This document shows positions 1-12,876 of a stretch of 64,000 nucleotides of DNA, in pieces. The DNA comes from Riptortus pedestris (lineage: Eukaryota; Arthropoda; Insecta; Hemiptera; Alydidae): NCBI GenBank assembly GCA_019009955.1, contig CM032233.1, positions 63,001,501-63,065,500 on the forward strand. The letters are read 5' to 3'. Below the pieces are notes generated by a model that made no database searches, was not told the DNA's origin, and saw only the letters and a list, made by a program, of their open reading frames with translations. Made by a program: the position numbers and the translations under genes. Numbering within the stretch: the first letter of the stretch is position 1; each line of letters starts with the position of its first letter.

Positions 1-361
1 AATCTTATCTGAGTTAACATTATTAAATTTCTCTTCTTCACTTAATTGATTTTTGTTTATTTAGTACTGTTGTACCTATCTATTAGTAAATTCTTGTCAG
101 TTATACTCAATTTTACTTTGTAAAAATATGTTTATATATAAGCGACTAACATAGATAAACTAACCTCATTATATAAGGCCAACTCCTGGCTATAAGGAAA
201 ATCCTTGTAAGCAATAAATAAAATAAAAAATACATGTACTCTTACACCATAATATGGAATCTGAGAATTAAGACAAAGAGGAGTGCTTAGCTGGAGAAAG
301 TCCAGCTTAAATGTCTTTCTGCATAGAGCTCTTGCTAAAGGAGAAATAGACTATAGAATCT

Positions 362-430
362 GAGACGGTGTAATTTCTGCTAGAGTAATCTGCTTGGTTT
401 ACGTAGGACTTTCGTGGCTGACTTTTTATT
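362..430 (+). repeat. R element 3'-end fragment, diverged
   Basis: taatctgcttggtttacgta followed by ggactttcgtggctgacttt parallels the 3' terminal box (aatctgcttagtttacgcag ... tgacggacttttt). Short and diverged. Confidence 0.4.
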
Positions 431-1411
431 GAATATATACGAAATCTTACAATAAATAAGTACTTCTTGCTTTCATTAACGTTTCACGTGCTCGTACTGC
501 TGCTAGCCTCAAAAATTCTACACCAACCGGCGACTCTTAACTAGAAATAAACAATAAAATCAAATGAAGAAGGGAGTCTGCCGTATTTCAATTGTGGCCT
601 AAAGATGCTGTATTGTATTTGGATTTCTTGTTGGAGAAACCAATCGAATAATTCCAATGTGATATGTGGCATTAATATAAAATCATCACCACTTCTTCAA
701 AGAACGAAAAAGAAATGCCGCTGAAGAACCTGTTCAAGGTACATTTGGACAAGTAATGTACCATTCAGTACTATGTGTAAATCTCTTCATTTACAAAACA
801 ACCTTCCCTTACCTTAAGCCCATCTTTACCAAAAGCATTCTCTGTGATATGTTAACATCAGCATGCCTTTCATCTGTCGCCTCCACGCTCTCGCCCTCTT
901 ATCTGGAGCATGTTGGCTGAATCACGCCCTGTCTCCAATGATCTACTTTGAATTTCACTCATTCAAGGGAATAATACCGGCTGGCAACTTTGTGTGCTCC
1001 AGTTGAAGAGGGTCAGTATCATGACTCCAGGAAGCCAGCAGATTAGTTCATCTCATTGTTCTAACTATATTAATTTAAATACGGATATTTTCTGACATCA
1101 TGGATCAAGTTTCGTAGTTCCTAATTGGCAATCCTGTTTCGTAGCTCGTACAATTTAATAAATAAATTTCCTAGAAGAAGTGTGTTGACCAGCAGATTTT
1201 CCTTAATGGAAATCAGCTATTTAGATTGCACTAATGACTCTATTTTTCAAAATATTCTTCGGAATGATCAAGATACCGCATAGTAAATGACGAATTACGA
1301 TTCTTTCAGATTTAATTATAAATTGATCAGTTTCCTGCCAACTATAAATTAAGAGAACCCTACGCTTTATCTCCACTGACACCAGAAGATCAAAAGAAAA
1401 TTATACAAATA
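431..1411. other. Non-coding stretch, nothing recognised
   Basis: AT-rich with a slightly more complex patch at 830-1020. No ORF over 60 codons and no repeat family seen elsewhere in the window. Confidence 0.5.
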
Positions 1412-1510
1412 GATAAAATTGTCATCTACGAGGTAGGATTAAAGGACATTTGAAGAAATGATCGGGTCATGGACACAACAATTTCCCTCAAGGAAAAGTT
1501 TTAAAATTAA
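1412..1510 (-). repeat. R element 5'-end fragment, reverse
   Basis: Segments such as gtcatctacgaggtaggatt, ggacatttgaagaaatgatc and aatttccctcaaggaaaa follow the order of the R 5' block in reverse. It faces copy 1 head to head across about 95 bp. Confidence 0.55.
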
Positions 1511-1603
1511 AGGAGTGTTTTAATAGCGAAAATATTAATATATTTTTATGTTGATCTCTCTTACAGAATTATGGAAGTTCCCTTATTATGCAACTCCTAT
1601 GTG

Positions 1604-2205
1604 ACGAATTCCCTTAAGGGAAGCCAGTTATTGAGGTCGTACTCATGACGCGATTTTCGTGAAATTCCTCAAATGTCCATTGATCCTACCCAGGAAAAGA
1701 CGAAAATTAGATCCCTTCAAAACTAAATCTGTCTGTTAACGCTCTAGCGGTTGCAATTTTTGTTTGATCATTGTCATAGCCGTTATTTAAACCTTTTATG
1801 AAAAACTAAAGATCAAGTTTGTTAATGGCTGAAATCTGACCAGTGGGAGGGAGGAATTTTGAAATTTCTTAATATCTTCGTTAATATTAGTCGGATCGAA
1901 AAATTACATAGAACCAATGCTATTGCAAATGTAATGTTCTATATATGCTGTTATGTATGCATTTTCATTATCCTGATTATTTTCATAACCGAGATATTTG
2001 TATTTTTTAGTTTTCGGCCTTCAGTAAACGGCGACTCCTACTAACGTCATATTAACGATAAGCAATAATATTATTAAGCATATTATTTGAAGTCTAAATA
2101 CCAAATATTGTTCTCATTGAACTTTTGTGTTTTGGGGTAAATGCAAATACGTGACGCACGTGGGTAATCTGCTTACTTAAAGTAGCCCAGCGTGACGGAC
2201 TTTTT
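1604..2205 (+). repeat. R element copy 1 (subfamily B)
   Basis: It begins near the degenerate palindrome ttcccttaaggga, continues with the conserved block (gattttcg, cctaccc, gacgaaaa), the ctctagcggt motif and a G-rich run. It ends with the taaatgcaaatacgtgacg module, the gggtaatctgctt box and gacggacttttt. The only ORF inside (1859-2044) is not a plausible protein. Confidence 0.85.
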
Positions 2206-3910
2206 AGTCTTTTTAAAGTAAAGTTAGGAGATTTTCAATATAGAATTTTTGTACCACCAACTACCATATGGATTTTGCACGCTCACTTACGTTAGGAGCA
2301 TTTTTTTATCTGGAACTGTGTTGTCTTTTGGTCTATTTCATTTGTTAATATTGCATGAATCTTCAGATCCAAAAGGTGGTTGGTTAATTAAATACCCTCA
2401 TACTTGGCAAACTAATAAATTTAAAATTATTTATTAAATATATATAATTTGTTATTGGCAGTATTACAATCATTTTTAATGCATTTATTTTATTTTTTCC
2501 AGCTGGATTTCTGACTCAATGTGCTTTGTCAGGTCGACGCATCGGACGTGGTATGTATGATCATTTCTCTATTACCTATTCAGTAAGAATTGTTTTGCTA
2601 CTTGCTGGTGAATTTTCAAAGAAAAAAAAAGTCAAGACCAATTGCAGCTAGCAACGTATTTAATTGTGTGCTTAATTCTGCACAAAATGTCAATAAGCTG
2701 TCATCATAAGCAGGGATGATACTAGGTTGACATCTAGGTAACAGCTGAGTCTGTTATCAGGTTACAATTAAAATTTCATTCCATTTTTAATTTAAATTTA
2801 TTCAGTTCTCCTGGAAAATCTGAAACTTGTTGAAAAATCTTAGGTTCTTAAAATTGCGGGAAATGTTATGTAAAGTGAGAAAAAGTCATCTAAGTGTCAC
2901 TTTTATTTTTATATTAAATTGTTGCAGTTGTTTTCTAAAATTGACCTGGTAGTACATTATTGAATTTCAATTTAGTATTCTCAAATTAATATTTTTCTTT
3001 TTAATCTACCTAACTGGCGAGTCCGTTTAATTGCTCCCAAAATAATTTCATTGCCTTTTTTTAGTCTAAAGGTTTTTAAAGTTTTGACACATCGATGTTT
3101 GGAATTCCCTGAGCCTTACAAATATGAAAATTCTTAGTTACTAACGATATTAGGTAACTAATTTTAGCATAAACTGGACTAAATAGTGTAATCATGGTGA
3201 TAAATGTTATTTTATTCTACTGGGGCAGAGGTTTAATTCTTTTTTTAAAAAAATCCCCCGAATACCATTAATAATAATTTTGACTATCTATGTACGTACT
3301 GCTACACATATTCTAAACATCTTTCTTATGTAGAAATTTATTTTCTACAAAGCCCTCGTTGAAAATATTCTACCGTTGAATCCGGATCCGAACCGACTAC
3401 CTCTCAACTTCAGATAGAATGATTAACCCTGGCAGAGTAAAAAAAATTACTCTAGAAGGGATATTTATTCACGTTACTCAAGATCATTATATTGCGTTTA
3501 TGTTTTCATTAATTCAAAAGAGCATTCTTTAGATTTCATGTCATTTTAAGTGCCAATCCTTGGCGTTGAATTACATAATTAAAGCTTCTTGTCCTTCTTC
3601 AATAACACTCCCTAAATTGTTAGTGACAGCCCGCAGATTCATCGTTTTCCCTCTGGCCTTTTAAAGGAAGACGTCTGAAGTTTCCTCAGACTGTTTATGA
3701 TTTTCCTGAACTTTATTGTAATTACGATTGTTTTAAATTCCCCCTTATATGGCATAAAACCTATCTTATCAGTTCTGGAAACATGTTCGAATCTTTTGGG
3801 ATACTTTTTTTTTTGTCTTCGAATGTAAACAGACACTAAACAATTTTCTACAGAGCAATAGTCTCTGAGGTTGCAAGATTACTAAAAAATAAAATAAAAC
3901 AAATGAGTTG

Positions 3911-3977
<67 letters not shown>

Positions 3978-4540
3978 TAACGGCAATTTTATTCATCTAA
4001 GACTAATATTAGCAAGTAGTCTACTGTAATTTTAGGTTAAAAAAAAATAAAGTTTACTCCCTTTATGGAGCTGTACACAGAGAATTATTGCTCTTTATTT
4101 TATAAAAATATAATGTATCTACACGCACTCACTCACATTTAGTGTAGAATTTCTTCATATCACATAAAACTCCATGTCTAAAATGGTCATTAATTTTAAT
4201 ATGGTTAACTCCCGGCAGGTACGAAAAAATGTTTCCTGAAAAATAAAAGAAAAAAAGATTAAGTTATTAGTCAATATTTGTTTTTATTGGTTAAGAAAAA
4301 TGTCCAATCATAATATTTATGATTTTTTCTCATTAATGTATTCAATATTATTTCGTTTAAGCCTCATTAATGACAGAAGACTGATTTAGCTCAACCATAG
4401 CTGACAATAGTTATCACGTATTCGGCATTGTTTCTTTATTATTTGTTCATTCAACATTGTTCCACTTTTAGCGCCAGTTGTCTTTAACAGAACTCGTATG
4501 GTTTCGTCTCTTTGAGTATATCAGCCATAACACTCATTAG
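2206..4540. other. Non-coding stretch
   Basis: Apart from the AT microsatellite, only short chance ORFs. A ggttcggatccgg-like B box on the minus strand near 3390 is not supported by a convincing tRNA fold. Confidence 0.5.
3915..3972. repeat. (AT)n microsatellite
   Basis: About 58 bp of pure AT dinucleotide. It generates a spurious YIYI ORF on the minus strand. Confidence 0.95.
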
Positions 4541-4680
4541 CAGATTTTTCTCTTATTAGCAGAGGAAAATTTCCTCGAATGTCTATCGATCCTACCCAGG
4601 AGATGGCGAAAATGAACAAACTCTATATGTTGACCTTTGTATATATTTGTCTGTTAACACTCTTTTTCAACTGTTAGAAT
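4541..4680 (+). repeat. R element 5'-end fragment
   Basis: It contains attagcagagg, tttcctcgaatgtctatcga, cctacccaggagatggcgaa and tatatttgtctgttaacact. It ends where other copies continue into the ctagcggt motif. Confidence 0.65.
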
Positions 4681-6149
4681 GATGAATACTCCTTTTTTAC
4701 AACATTCGCAGTCATTAATTAGTGTAACATACTAATAGTAGAATTCATTTTCTTGAAGGTAATGTAATGGTTTTGAAATATACTTATTGTCTTAATATTG
4801 AAATGTCGGATCCTTTTAGTTATTTTTGTAGTTGACTCAACAACGATGGAAACAATAATTAGTAATCCACAAAGTATGGCATTAAATTTAAATATTATAA
4901 TAATAAAATTGAAACAAATGGCAGTTGATATTTGCTTATTTGTGTAATTTATTGTTCTTATATAAAAGTGCAATTACTCATTGGGCTATGCTACTTCAGG
5001 TCGTATAGATTCCTAAAATAACGTAATGAGTGTAATAAGTAAAAATACCGAGGTGCTTGATTTCTATAAGATTGAAAAAAGAGTTTACTGCATTCCCTAA
5101 CGAATCTATGGAATTAAAAAACAAAGAAAAATGGCTGAACTAGTGATAATACAATTCGGAGAGTGCTCGTAAATTTGTGTAACTTAGGATTGACGGATGG
5201 TTGAATATTTACTAATAGATTCGCCTAAAATACTTCAGAACTATATTTGGATCGTAATCATTCTGTCAACAGGTTGGCTTTCTTTATATTTTGTAAGACG
5301 TCTCAGTAAGTTCATTATTCGATTTCGATTGTACGATTGTTATAGTTTGTAGGACTGCTAACTAATTAATTTACTTAGAGGCTCAAGAAGCACTAACCTA
5401 ATAATGTAGTTCTTAAATAAAGCCCGTCTGCTTATAGCTGTGATCATTACAGACTCGTCTTATTGAGAAATAAAACGTACTAAAGAAGCAGGACGTGTAC
5501 TTTGTATACCTAGGAATAATACAAGCAAAAATAGTATTTTTAGAGTAAGGAATTCATTTACCAACGTTGGCTACATATTGCTAATATAATATTATTCTGC
5601 CCAACTCTCTTAGATAATGATGTATGATGATATGGAATGAACAGGTCCTAGTAGAGTTTTTCTACGAAGGTGCGCTGGGTCATAATTACTCGTCTTTATT
5701 TCATTTTGAATCTTAAAACTACATATTACTGTGCTAAACACAGAGTATTTCTGAATTATATTTCAGCGGTATCTAATTTTTACAAAAGTTTGACAGTCAC
5801 TTATACTATCTTTTATGGCAGGCTGTCTAGACTGAATTTTACTGAAAATTTTAAGTTATTCACAAGTCACTTCTGGTACTTATTTGTTTAAATGTTTAAT
5901 GCTCTTCCATTGCATTACATTTAAGGGATTGGGACCAGGGAGTGCCGGGCTACTCCATACAAATAAATTGAATTGCCATTTCCCGTGAGATGTATTCGGC
6001 TTGTCAAAAACTATCACTTTTTTAATTATGGATTATCCGAAACTATATACTTAAAATGTGTCTGAATCTAGCCCTTAAATAATTGAGGATTCAGATTTAA
6101 ATCATTTTTATTCAAACCGTAATTATAATCGGTATATGTTTTTGGACAA
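4681..6149. other. Non-coding stretch, nothing recognised
   Basis: Short ORFs at 4719-4973 and 5670-5891 have compositions expected by chance in AT-rich DNA. Confidence 0.5.
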
Positions 6150-6425
6150 ATTTGAAATTCTACCGAATACTGGGCTCATATGTACTCTAACGGTGTTCAA
6201 TAGCAAAATATTTCCAGTACTTTTTAATTTACGAAAATTTACCTAGTGTTCGAGATACAAAATAAATTACACAGAATAAAATTTATACGAAGTTAAATTT
6301 CCAATAAGATTGTTTATATAGAATTTTTCGACCCGATTTATAATTCATTATAACTAACATATTACGAATTTTCTGGGTTCTTCTCGCTAAAGCCCCCCTT
6401 CTCCCCATGGTTTGATTTCAGTCAA
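6150..6425 (-). repeat. R element fragment, reverse
   Basis: Weak but ordered matches (ttccaataagattgtttata, tttttcgacccgattt, acgaattttc, a C-rich run, tttgatttcagtca) parallel the middle of reverse-oriented copies 3 and 7. It lies 220 bp before copy 2 in the same orientation. Confidence 0.5.
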
Positions 6426-6641
6426 TAATTATACAATAATAACATTTTTTATTATGTTCATTTCATTTTAACTGTTAAAAATCGATTAAGATATTTATAG
6501 AAAAAAAATCCGAGCAGTGAAGAACGTAAGCTATTAGTAGCCCTGAGTAGAAGTTTGTAATTCAATAAAGATATTTTTAATAATGGTGACAAGAATTTTA
6601 AAGTTTATGTATGTAAAATTTATGTCATTAAAAATAGTATT

Positions 6642-7226
6642 AAAAAGGTCCGTCACGCAGGGGCAGTGTCACGTATTTGCATTTACCTCAAAACGCAAAA
6701 GTTAATTAGAAAAATATTTGGCATTTAGGGTTCAAATAATGTGCTTCATAATATAATAAACAGGATATTGTTAATGTGGCATGAGTAGGAGTTGGGCCCA
6801 TGGCCAAAAAATAAATAATACAAATATCTCTGGTAATAATCAAGATAGTGAAAAAACGTACATAAGAACATTTATAGAACATTAAATTTTCAATATTATT
6901 GGTCCTATACAATTTTCTGATCCGATGCATAATAACGGAGATATAAGAATTTCATTTTCGAAATCCCACCCTACTTGTTGGATTTCAGCCATTATCGAAG
7001 TAGACCTTTAGTTTTACATAAAAGGATTAAATTTCGAGTTTGATAACGATCAAACCAATATTGCGACTGCTAGAGCGTTAACAGAATTTTATATATATAA
7101 TTTTGAATGGGCCTCATTTTCGTCATCTCCTGGGTAGAATCGATGGGCATTTGAGGAAATTTTTCGAAAATCGCGTCAAGAGTATGTCCTCAATAGCTGA
7201 TTTCCCTTATGGGAGATATCCTAAAA
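6642..7226 (-). repeat. R element copy 2 (subfamily B)
   Basis: Reverse-oriented copy from aaaaaggtccgtcacgcagg to the degenerate palindrome near 7201-7220. It shares the B-type module (cgtatttgcatttacctcaa) with copies 1 and 5. The internal AT tract is short here (tatatatataa). Confidence 0.85.
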
Positions 7227-7504
7227 AAAGGTGAATTGCTGTTATTTTGTAAATTTAAAACTAACTACTCACAGTAAACAACATATTTTAATAGAAAATA
7301 TTCAAAAATAATGAAATTCATATTTGAAATGAATGAAAAGTGGTGTTATCTGTTTTATAATAATTCACGAATTTAAATAAATTATTCAGCCATAGACCGC
7401 CAATTTTAACCAAATGGTCTCAGCAAGGAAACCACATGCCTTTATAATTGACTCATCTCGTATCACATATATATATTTTTTAAAACTTAATTTGTAATAT
7501 ATTC

Positions 7505-8180
7505 CAGCCTAAAGAATGATGATAGGTGGATGGTGGGACATTAAGGTAAAGCGTATAGTCGAAGAGCGAGGGCGAAGTGGCTGGGTGGTTCTGACGGGAG
7601 GCGTTGGAGGGGAGGACTTACTAAGTAGAAAGAAGTGGTGGGGGTAAAATAGGGGGTGGGAAAGGTGGTGGGGGAAACGGAGGGGTTCCCCACATCCCCT
7701 CCCCGCCAAGCTTAGTCAGTCGCCGGCTTGAACTTGTTGCAAGAACAAGTCGCTCCCTTTCGAGCTCATGTGTCGAGTTTATGTGAGCTAACCATTTCAA
7801 TATAATCTTTTCGTTCAGTATCATATTCAGTTCATTTTTAGAAATCGTTGACCATATTTTCATACATTTTGCTATTTAAAAATATTTTGGCCGTTGTATT
7901 TTCTACTTCGACTTAAGAATTTATTGCGCGCAACACGAAAGACACATTGTTTGAGCGATATGCACGGCTTTTACTATCACGAACCTCGAGATAGGTGATA
8001 ATAGCAAACAATCAGTCGATTGTCGGGCTATATCCATAATTTGACGGGGCGCATTAAGTTGTCATAAGCCGCTATGGTTTTTGGCCAATGAACCACGTTT
8101 ACATTTGAACTGTGCCAATGTCCAAACACTTCGCAAGTTACTTCTGATATCTTCACGGAGGATCACATCCAGGGGTAATT
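7505..8180. other. GC-richer block, candidate promoter or 5' exon region
   Basis: A G-rich run region (7560-7720) is followed by complex, non-repetitive sequence containing an inverted CCAAT-like ggccaatgaacca (about 8083-8095) and several CG dinucleotides. It ends near a possible donor (cag|gggtaatt, 8171-8178). No coding similarity was found. The mef2 first exon must lie upstream of 38.9 kb, and this is one candidate location, unproven. Confidence 0.3.
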
Positions 8181-11100
8181 ATTATTTATTTAATTAGTCA
8201 TTAGTTTTGTCTGAACTTCAAGAAGTACTTATTGGTGAATATAATTTATTATATCATATGTTTTCTGCTTTCATAAATATTAAAATATATTTGCTCATTT
8301 TCATTGTTTGTTTACGTATTAATATTATCAACACGGACACAGAAATAAAAACATTTAAAATGCATTTTTACTTATAATTTTAACAGTGGCGAGCCCAAAA
8401 CTTGACTGAATGTAGATATTTCCCATTTTCTATTATTCTCTATCTTGATTACTTATGAAACCATATTAATTTATTTCATTTAATTATAATACTAGACATT
8501 GCACTGTAATAATTGTAATATGTATTTAATACTTTTGTTCAGTTTATGATATTGTACATATTAAGCCTTTTTGTCCCGATTTCATTATAAATAGTTATTA
8601 ATGCATTTCATTTTTATTTCATCTTTGATTTGAACATTTTATAGGAAGTCACTGTTCATAAATTTGTTTTAATTGCTCCCCTTTTATTCTATTAGTCGAA
8701 CAAATGAATCACGGATTAGGTTTACAATTTCATTTATATGCCATCGGTACACGCCCCCTTCCTGGAAACGGCTTGCTTTTATCTTGATTCTCGTTTATCG
8801 GCATTTACGTTCTCAGAATGAATTGTTGAATTACTTAAATTAAATTGGTATTTCAGTATAATAGTTCGTACAATTATTCACTCCCGACTTTTAAAATATT
8901 ATCGCTAATATTTAAATTGCGTATCAAATTTTATATTCGTAAAAAAATTTCTGATTGACGACAGGTTTCAAGTGAATGACAACAGAGGAATAAATTATTT
9001 GAAACCAACTAATGGTTCCATTGATTTTCATTTCTTATTAATTTGTAGTGACTTGAACTATATTATTTTATATACAATGTTAAGTGATAGATGCTGCAGG
9101 ATCCACCAAATAGATTAAAGAAAGTTGTAGTCTTCCCGAGTTAAATTGAACGCAGGAAAACTATAACTTTCTTTCCCCTATATTATTTTATGTAATTTTC
9201 TCTTCTCTTTTGTAACCGATATTGACTTCTTGTTGAGCTTCAGATTTTTGACAGTCTTGACAGTACCTTGTTCCTCCTCCTGAGTATCTCGGCGGAATGA
9301 CCAATTCCCTGCACTATATGTATGTGTTTGACTGTGTATGTTATTGTATTCTTTATTGCATAGTGATTGATATCATGTTTAGCAAAATAATTTTTTATTT
9401 TTAGTTATATAACGTAAGCACGATCGATAAGGATCAAGCAAAATTTTTACATCAGCAAGGTAAAACAATTACATGTACTGCATATAATGACAGTTAATAC
9501 ATTTTGTTGAATATCTGTTTAAATTTCAAATAAACAAAACCAAAAAAGTTTCTTCATTTAAATATTTCATTTGGCACCTTTTTATCATGTAGGCTGGTTT
9601 ATATTTTCTACCTTAACTTATTAGAAGAACTTCAGATCTTTCAAGGTCTTATCCTGGAAGTGTTCTCAAAATTTTCATTAGCCCTCAAGTTATAAATATT
9701 CTTTTTCTGATACATTTAATATAATGGTCTATTCCAATTTTATAACATTAATATTTCGCACATTATATATCTATATCATTTATTTTTTTAATAAGCTTAA
9801 TACTTATAATAATTACTTGAGATTAAAAGGGAATTATGCCTAACTAGCCCCTTCTCTCAAGTTTACTTATTAATCTAAGATTTTATTATTTTAGAGGGCA
9901 ATTATACATTTTTCCTTTAAATGGGCAGTTTTTTATATATCAATGAAGTCATAAGTTGAATAATTTTATATTTATTACTTTCGAATAATATATGAATTTT
10001 AACTTTTACGGAAGTAAGCCTACAATACATAGAGCTCTTCCAGTTGATCATTTTCATGCTGCATACATTTTTTGTTTTATCTTATTGCTCCGAAATTTAT
10101 TTGAAATCTGTTTAACATTTCGTACAGAAATTTGTAAACTTTTAAAATAATGAGAGCAAAAATATAATGCGTGCTTTATGGTTTTGATGGCACGGCATAC
10201 TCATATTTCTATAAAGTAGAAATATACTGGGGCCATTTAAGGGTAAGATAAAGAAGTCAGTTGAAGGTGCTTTTAAATGCAAAGAGGAGAAGGGGTAATA
10301 CGCAATATTAAAATTGCCTTCTTCTTTAGCCAATTTAAATGAACCATAGAGGAGAATATTGTTGGTCATTATTTGGATAATAAATTATTAAATCAGCCTC
10401 TCCATTTATTCAGACCATTCATTAAAGGTACATGGCTTATTGTTCTGTGTATGTGCTCTGTTCGATGAAATGGTATTCCCGTCGTGTTCAGACGTTTTTA
10501 GTTTGTTAACTGAAACTTGAGGCCAATACATTTATTATTATTTTATTTTTATTCTCAGTTGAGTAATATATTTCCATTTTTTTTTTTTTGTCAAATGGCT
10601 TATATTTATATTTAATGTATTGAAATTTGCCGATTTCCGATAATATTGTTCTATAGAGTTTGCGATGTTCTTAATTGGTTTTCATCTGCATGATATAGCA
10701 TACCCGTAGTTCCCTAGCTGCCTCGGGGGCAGATAATGATTCCACACGGCATATTTTATTAGTGCGTTTCTCCGCAAGAATGCCATGGACACCTGTTTGG
10801 TCTCTCATACCTGACGAGTTGAAAAGCTAAATATAAGAAGGTGATTGATTATATTAATAGGTGTCATAAGAATAACTTTTTCCATGGTATTTCAGGAATT
10901 GTTTTCTTTAGTGTACTGCTAATTTTGCAAAAATAATTTTAGTAACTTTCTTTCAACTTTCGCGAAGGTTCTCTATCCTATAATTCGTTTATGAGATATT
11001 TATAATTTTTATATGCAAAATTCAATAGGTATTAAGAAGGAGAAGAAGTCATGAAACTTGTTGAAGTACTATAAATAAATATTATCAACAAAATAAGAGA

Positions 11101-11635
11101 ATTTAATGGGAGCCGACGTAGCTAACATCAATTTGACTTTAAAGGAAATGAAATGCACTTAATGGATTTTAAAAATGTTAATTGATGCAGTGTTGTATAT
11201 AGCATGCCATTGAGTCATGGTGCAGATAATTTTGTATGACCATTTAGTGAAACTATTGCCAACGTTATCTTCTAATTTTAGGGTTACAAAGTAACAATAA
11301 AATGTTGTGCCAAGTAGTTTTGTAGGTATTATTTTTTTTTAACAGCATTCTCCTCGAAAAAAAAGTTGACGATGATTGAAAGTAAATGAATTGAATTAAA
11401 TAAAAATCTTCACTATAGACAATAGAAGAAATGAATAGATTAACGAGTATTATTTTTACAAGAAAATACTCGTTAGTAATTATTTTTATGATTATTACGG
11501 TTTATGAACTACTCCGTCCTCGTGTCAGGTTATTTACTGATATTTTTCTAGTTAAGTTTTATTTTAGGACCCTGTTTAATTTCCAAATTACACCCCGCCA
11601 AACAAATAGTCTGTCAATATATATTAGCTGAGAAA

Positions 11636-11691
<56 letters not shown>

Positions 11692-12052
11692 ATTATAATT
11701 ATAAACAGAGCAAGTACATACACTTCACAAAGGTCAATAACATTGGAGAATAGTTAGTTAAGAAAGTAAGCCCATTGATCAAGAGTGCCATATGTCTTCA
11801 CTAGCTCCTGAGAACCTTTTTTTTTTCTCAGTTCGATGATGCCTTAGCTATATGCGACCTTATCCCCCTCCCTGCTCAGTTCCGTGAGAATATAATTTAT
11901 CTTCTTCTGACGAATATTATTTATGAGAAATACTGTTCCGGACTTTGTCAGCAAATATATTTTTTGGCCTCTTCACTCATCAAAAAATAAATGTTTACTA
12001 TGCTTTACGTGTACGATCTGTTCATTAAATTTGAGACGCCCTTCCTTACTAC
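8181..12052. other. Long non-coding stretch
   Basis: Mostly AT-rich unique sequence with one AT microsatellite. I see no coding similarity and no copy of the repeat families defined here. Confidence 0.5.
11638..11686. repeat. (AT)n microsatellite
   Basis: About 48 bp of TA repeat followed by tgtgtg. Confidence 0.95.
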
Positions 12053-12611
12053 AAAAAGTCCGTCATGCAGGGGCTGCGTAAACTAAACAGATTTCCCACG
12101 TAAAGTTATACAATAGAGAAATCTCCATATGAGTGCCGAACAGTTACAGAAACGGCCGGACTACCTTTCGGCGGGAACCATAGCTCGTCCGTTATACTTA
12201 ATAAAAATTCAAATATCTCGGTTAATATTCAAGATAGAAAATAAATGTATATAACAATATTTATAGTAAATGAAATTTGCAATAAGATTGTTTCTATACA
12301 ATTTTTCGATCCGACGTATAGTAACGGAGATATTCCGAATTTTCGTAATCCCCCCTCCCACTGGTCCGATTTCAGCCGTTAACAAACTTGATCTTTTTAC
12401 TTAAAACAATTAAATACCGAGTTTGGTGACGATTAAACAAAAATTGCGACCGCTAGAGTGTTAACAGGCAAATATATATATATATATATATATATTGAAC
12501 GGATCTCATTTTCGTCATTTCCTGGGTAGGATCGATGGACATTTGAAGAAATTTTTCGAAAATCGCGTCATGAGTACTACCTCAATAGCTCCCTTAGGGG
12601 AAATCTGCTAA
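12053..12611 (-). repeat. R element copy 3 (subfamily A)
   Basis: Reverse-oriented copy from aaaaagtccgtcatgcaggg to aaatctgct, with an (AT)n tract at 12471-12495. The A-type module includes the cactcgtatggagattt region read in reverse. The 5' palindrome has lost part of its sequence. Confidence 0.88.
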
Positions 12612-12820
12612 AACTATATAAGAGCATGTGGAAATGAAAAACGCGAATTTAGTTTTGAAAATACCAATTTAAAGAAAGGAACCGTGAAAAGAGAAATGTT
12701 TACGGAGTACGGGTATATCATAATTAAGAAACTGGTAATCAATTGAAAAAATGTAAGAAATTACATGTTCTTTATTATTATTTATCATGTGAATTTTTAA
12801 GGTGTAATTTCCGTCATAAA

Positions 12821-12822
<2 letters not shown>

Positions 12823-12874
<52 letters not shown>
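12823..12874. repeat. (AT)n microsatellite
   Basis: About 52 bp of AT repeat, 200 bp after R copy 3 but not inside it. Confidence 0.95.

Positions 12875-12876
<2 letters not shown>

Noticed and set aside
1859..2044. Small ORFs inside R copies (also 6706-6930, 16207-16470, 17280-17471)
   Set aside because: Equivalent positions in other copies are not open and the reading frames differ, so R is treated as non-coding.
3380..3440. tRNA or SINE on the minus strand with a ggttcggatcc B box
   Set aside because: No A box at the right distance and no second copy in the window.
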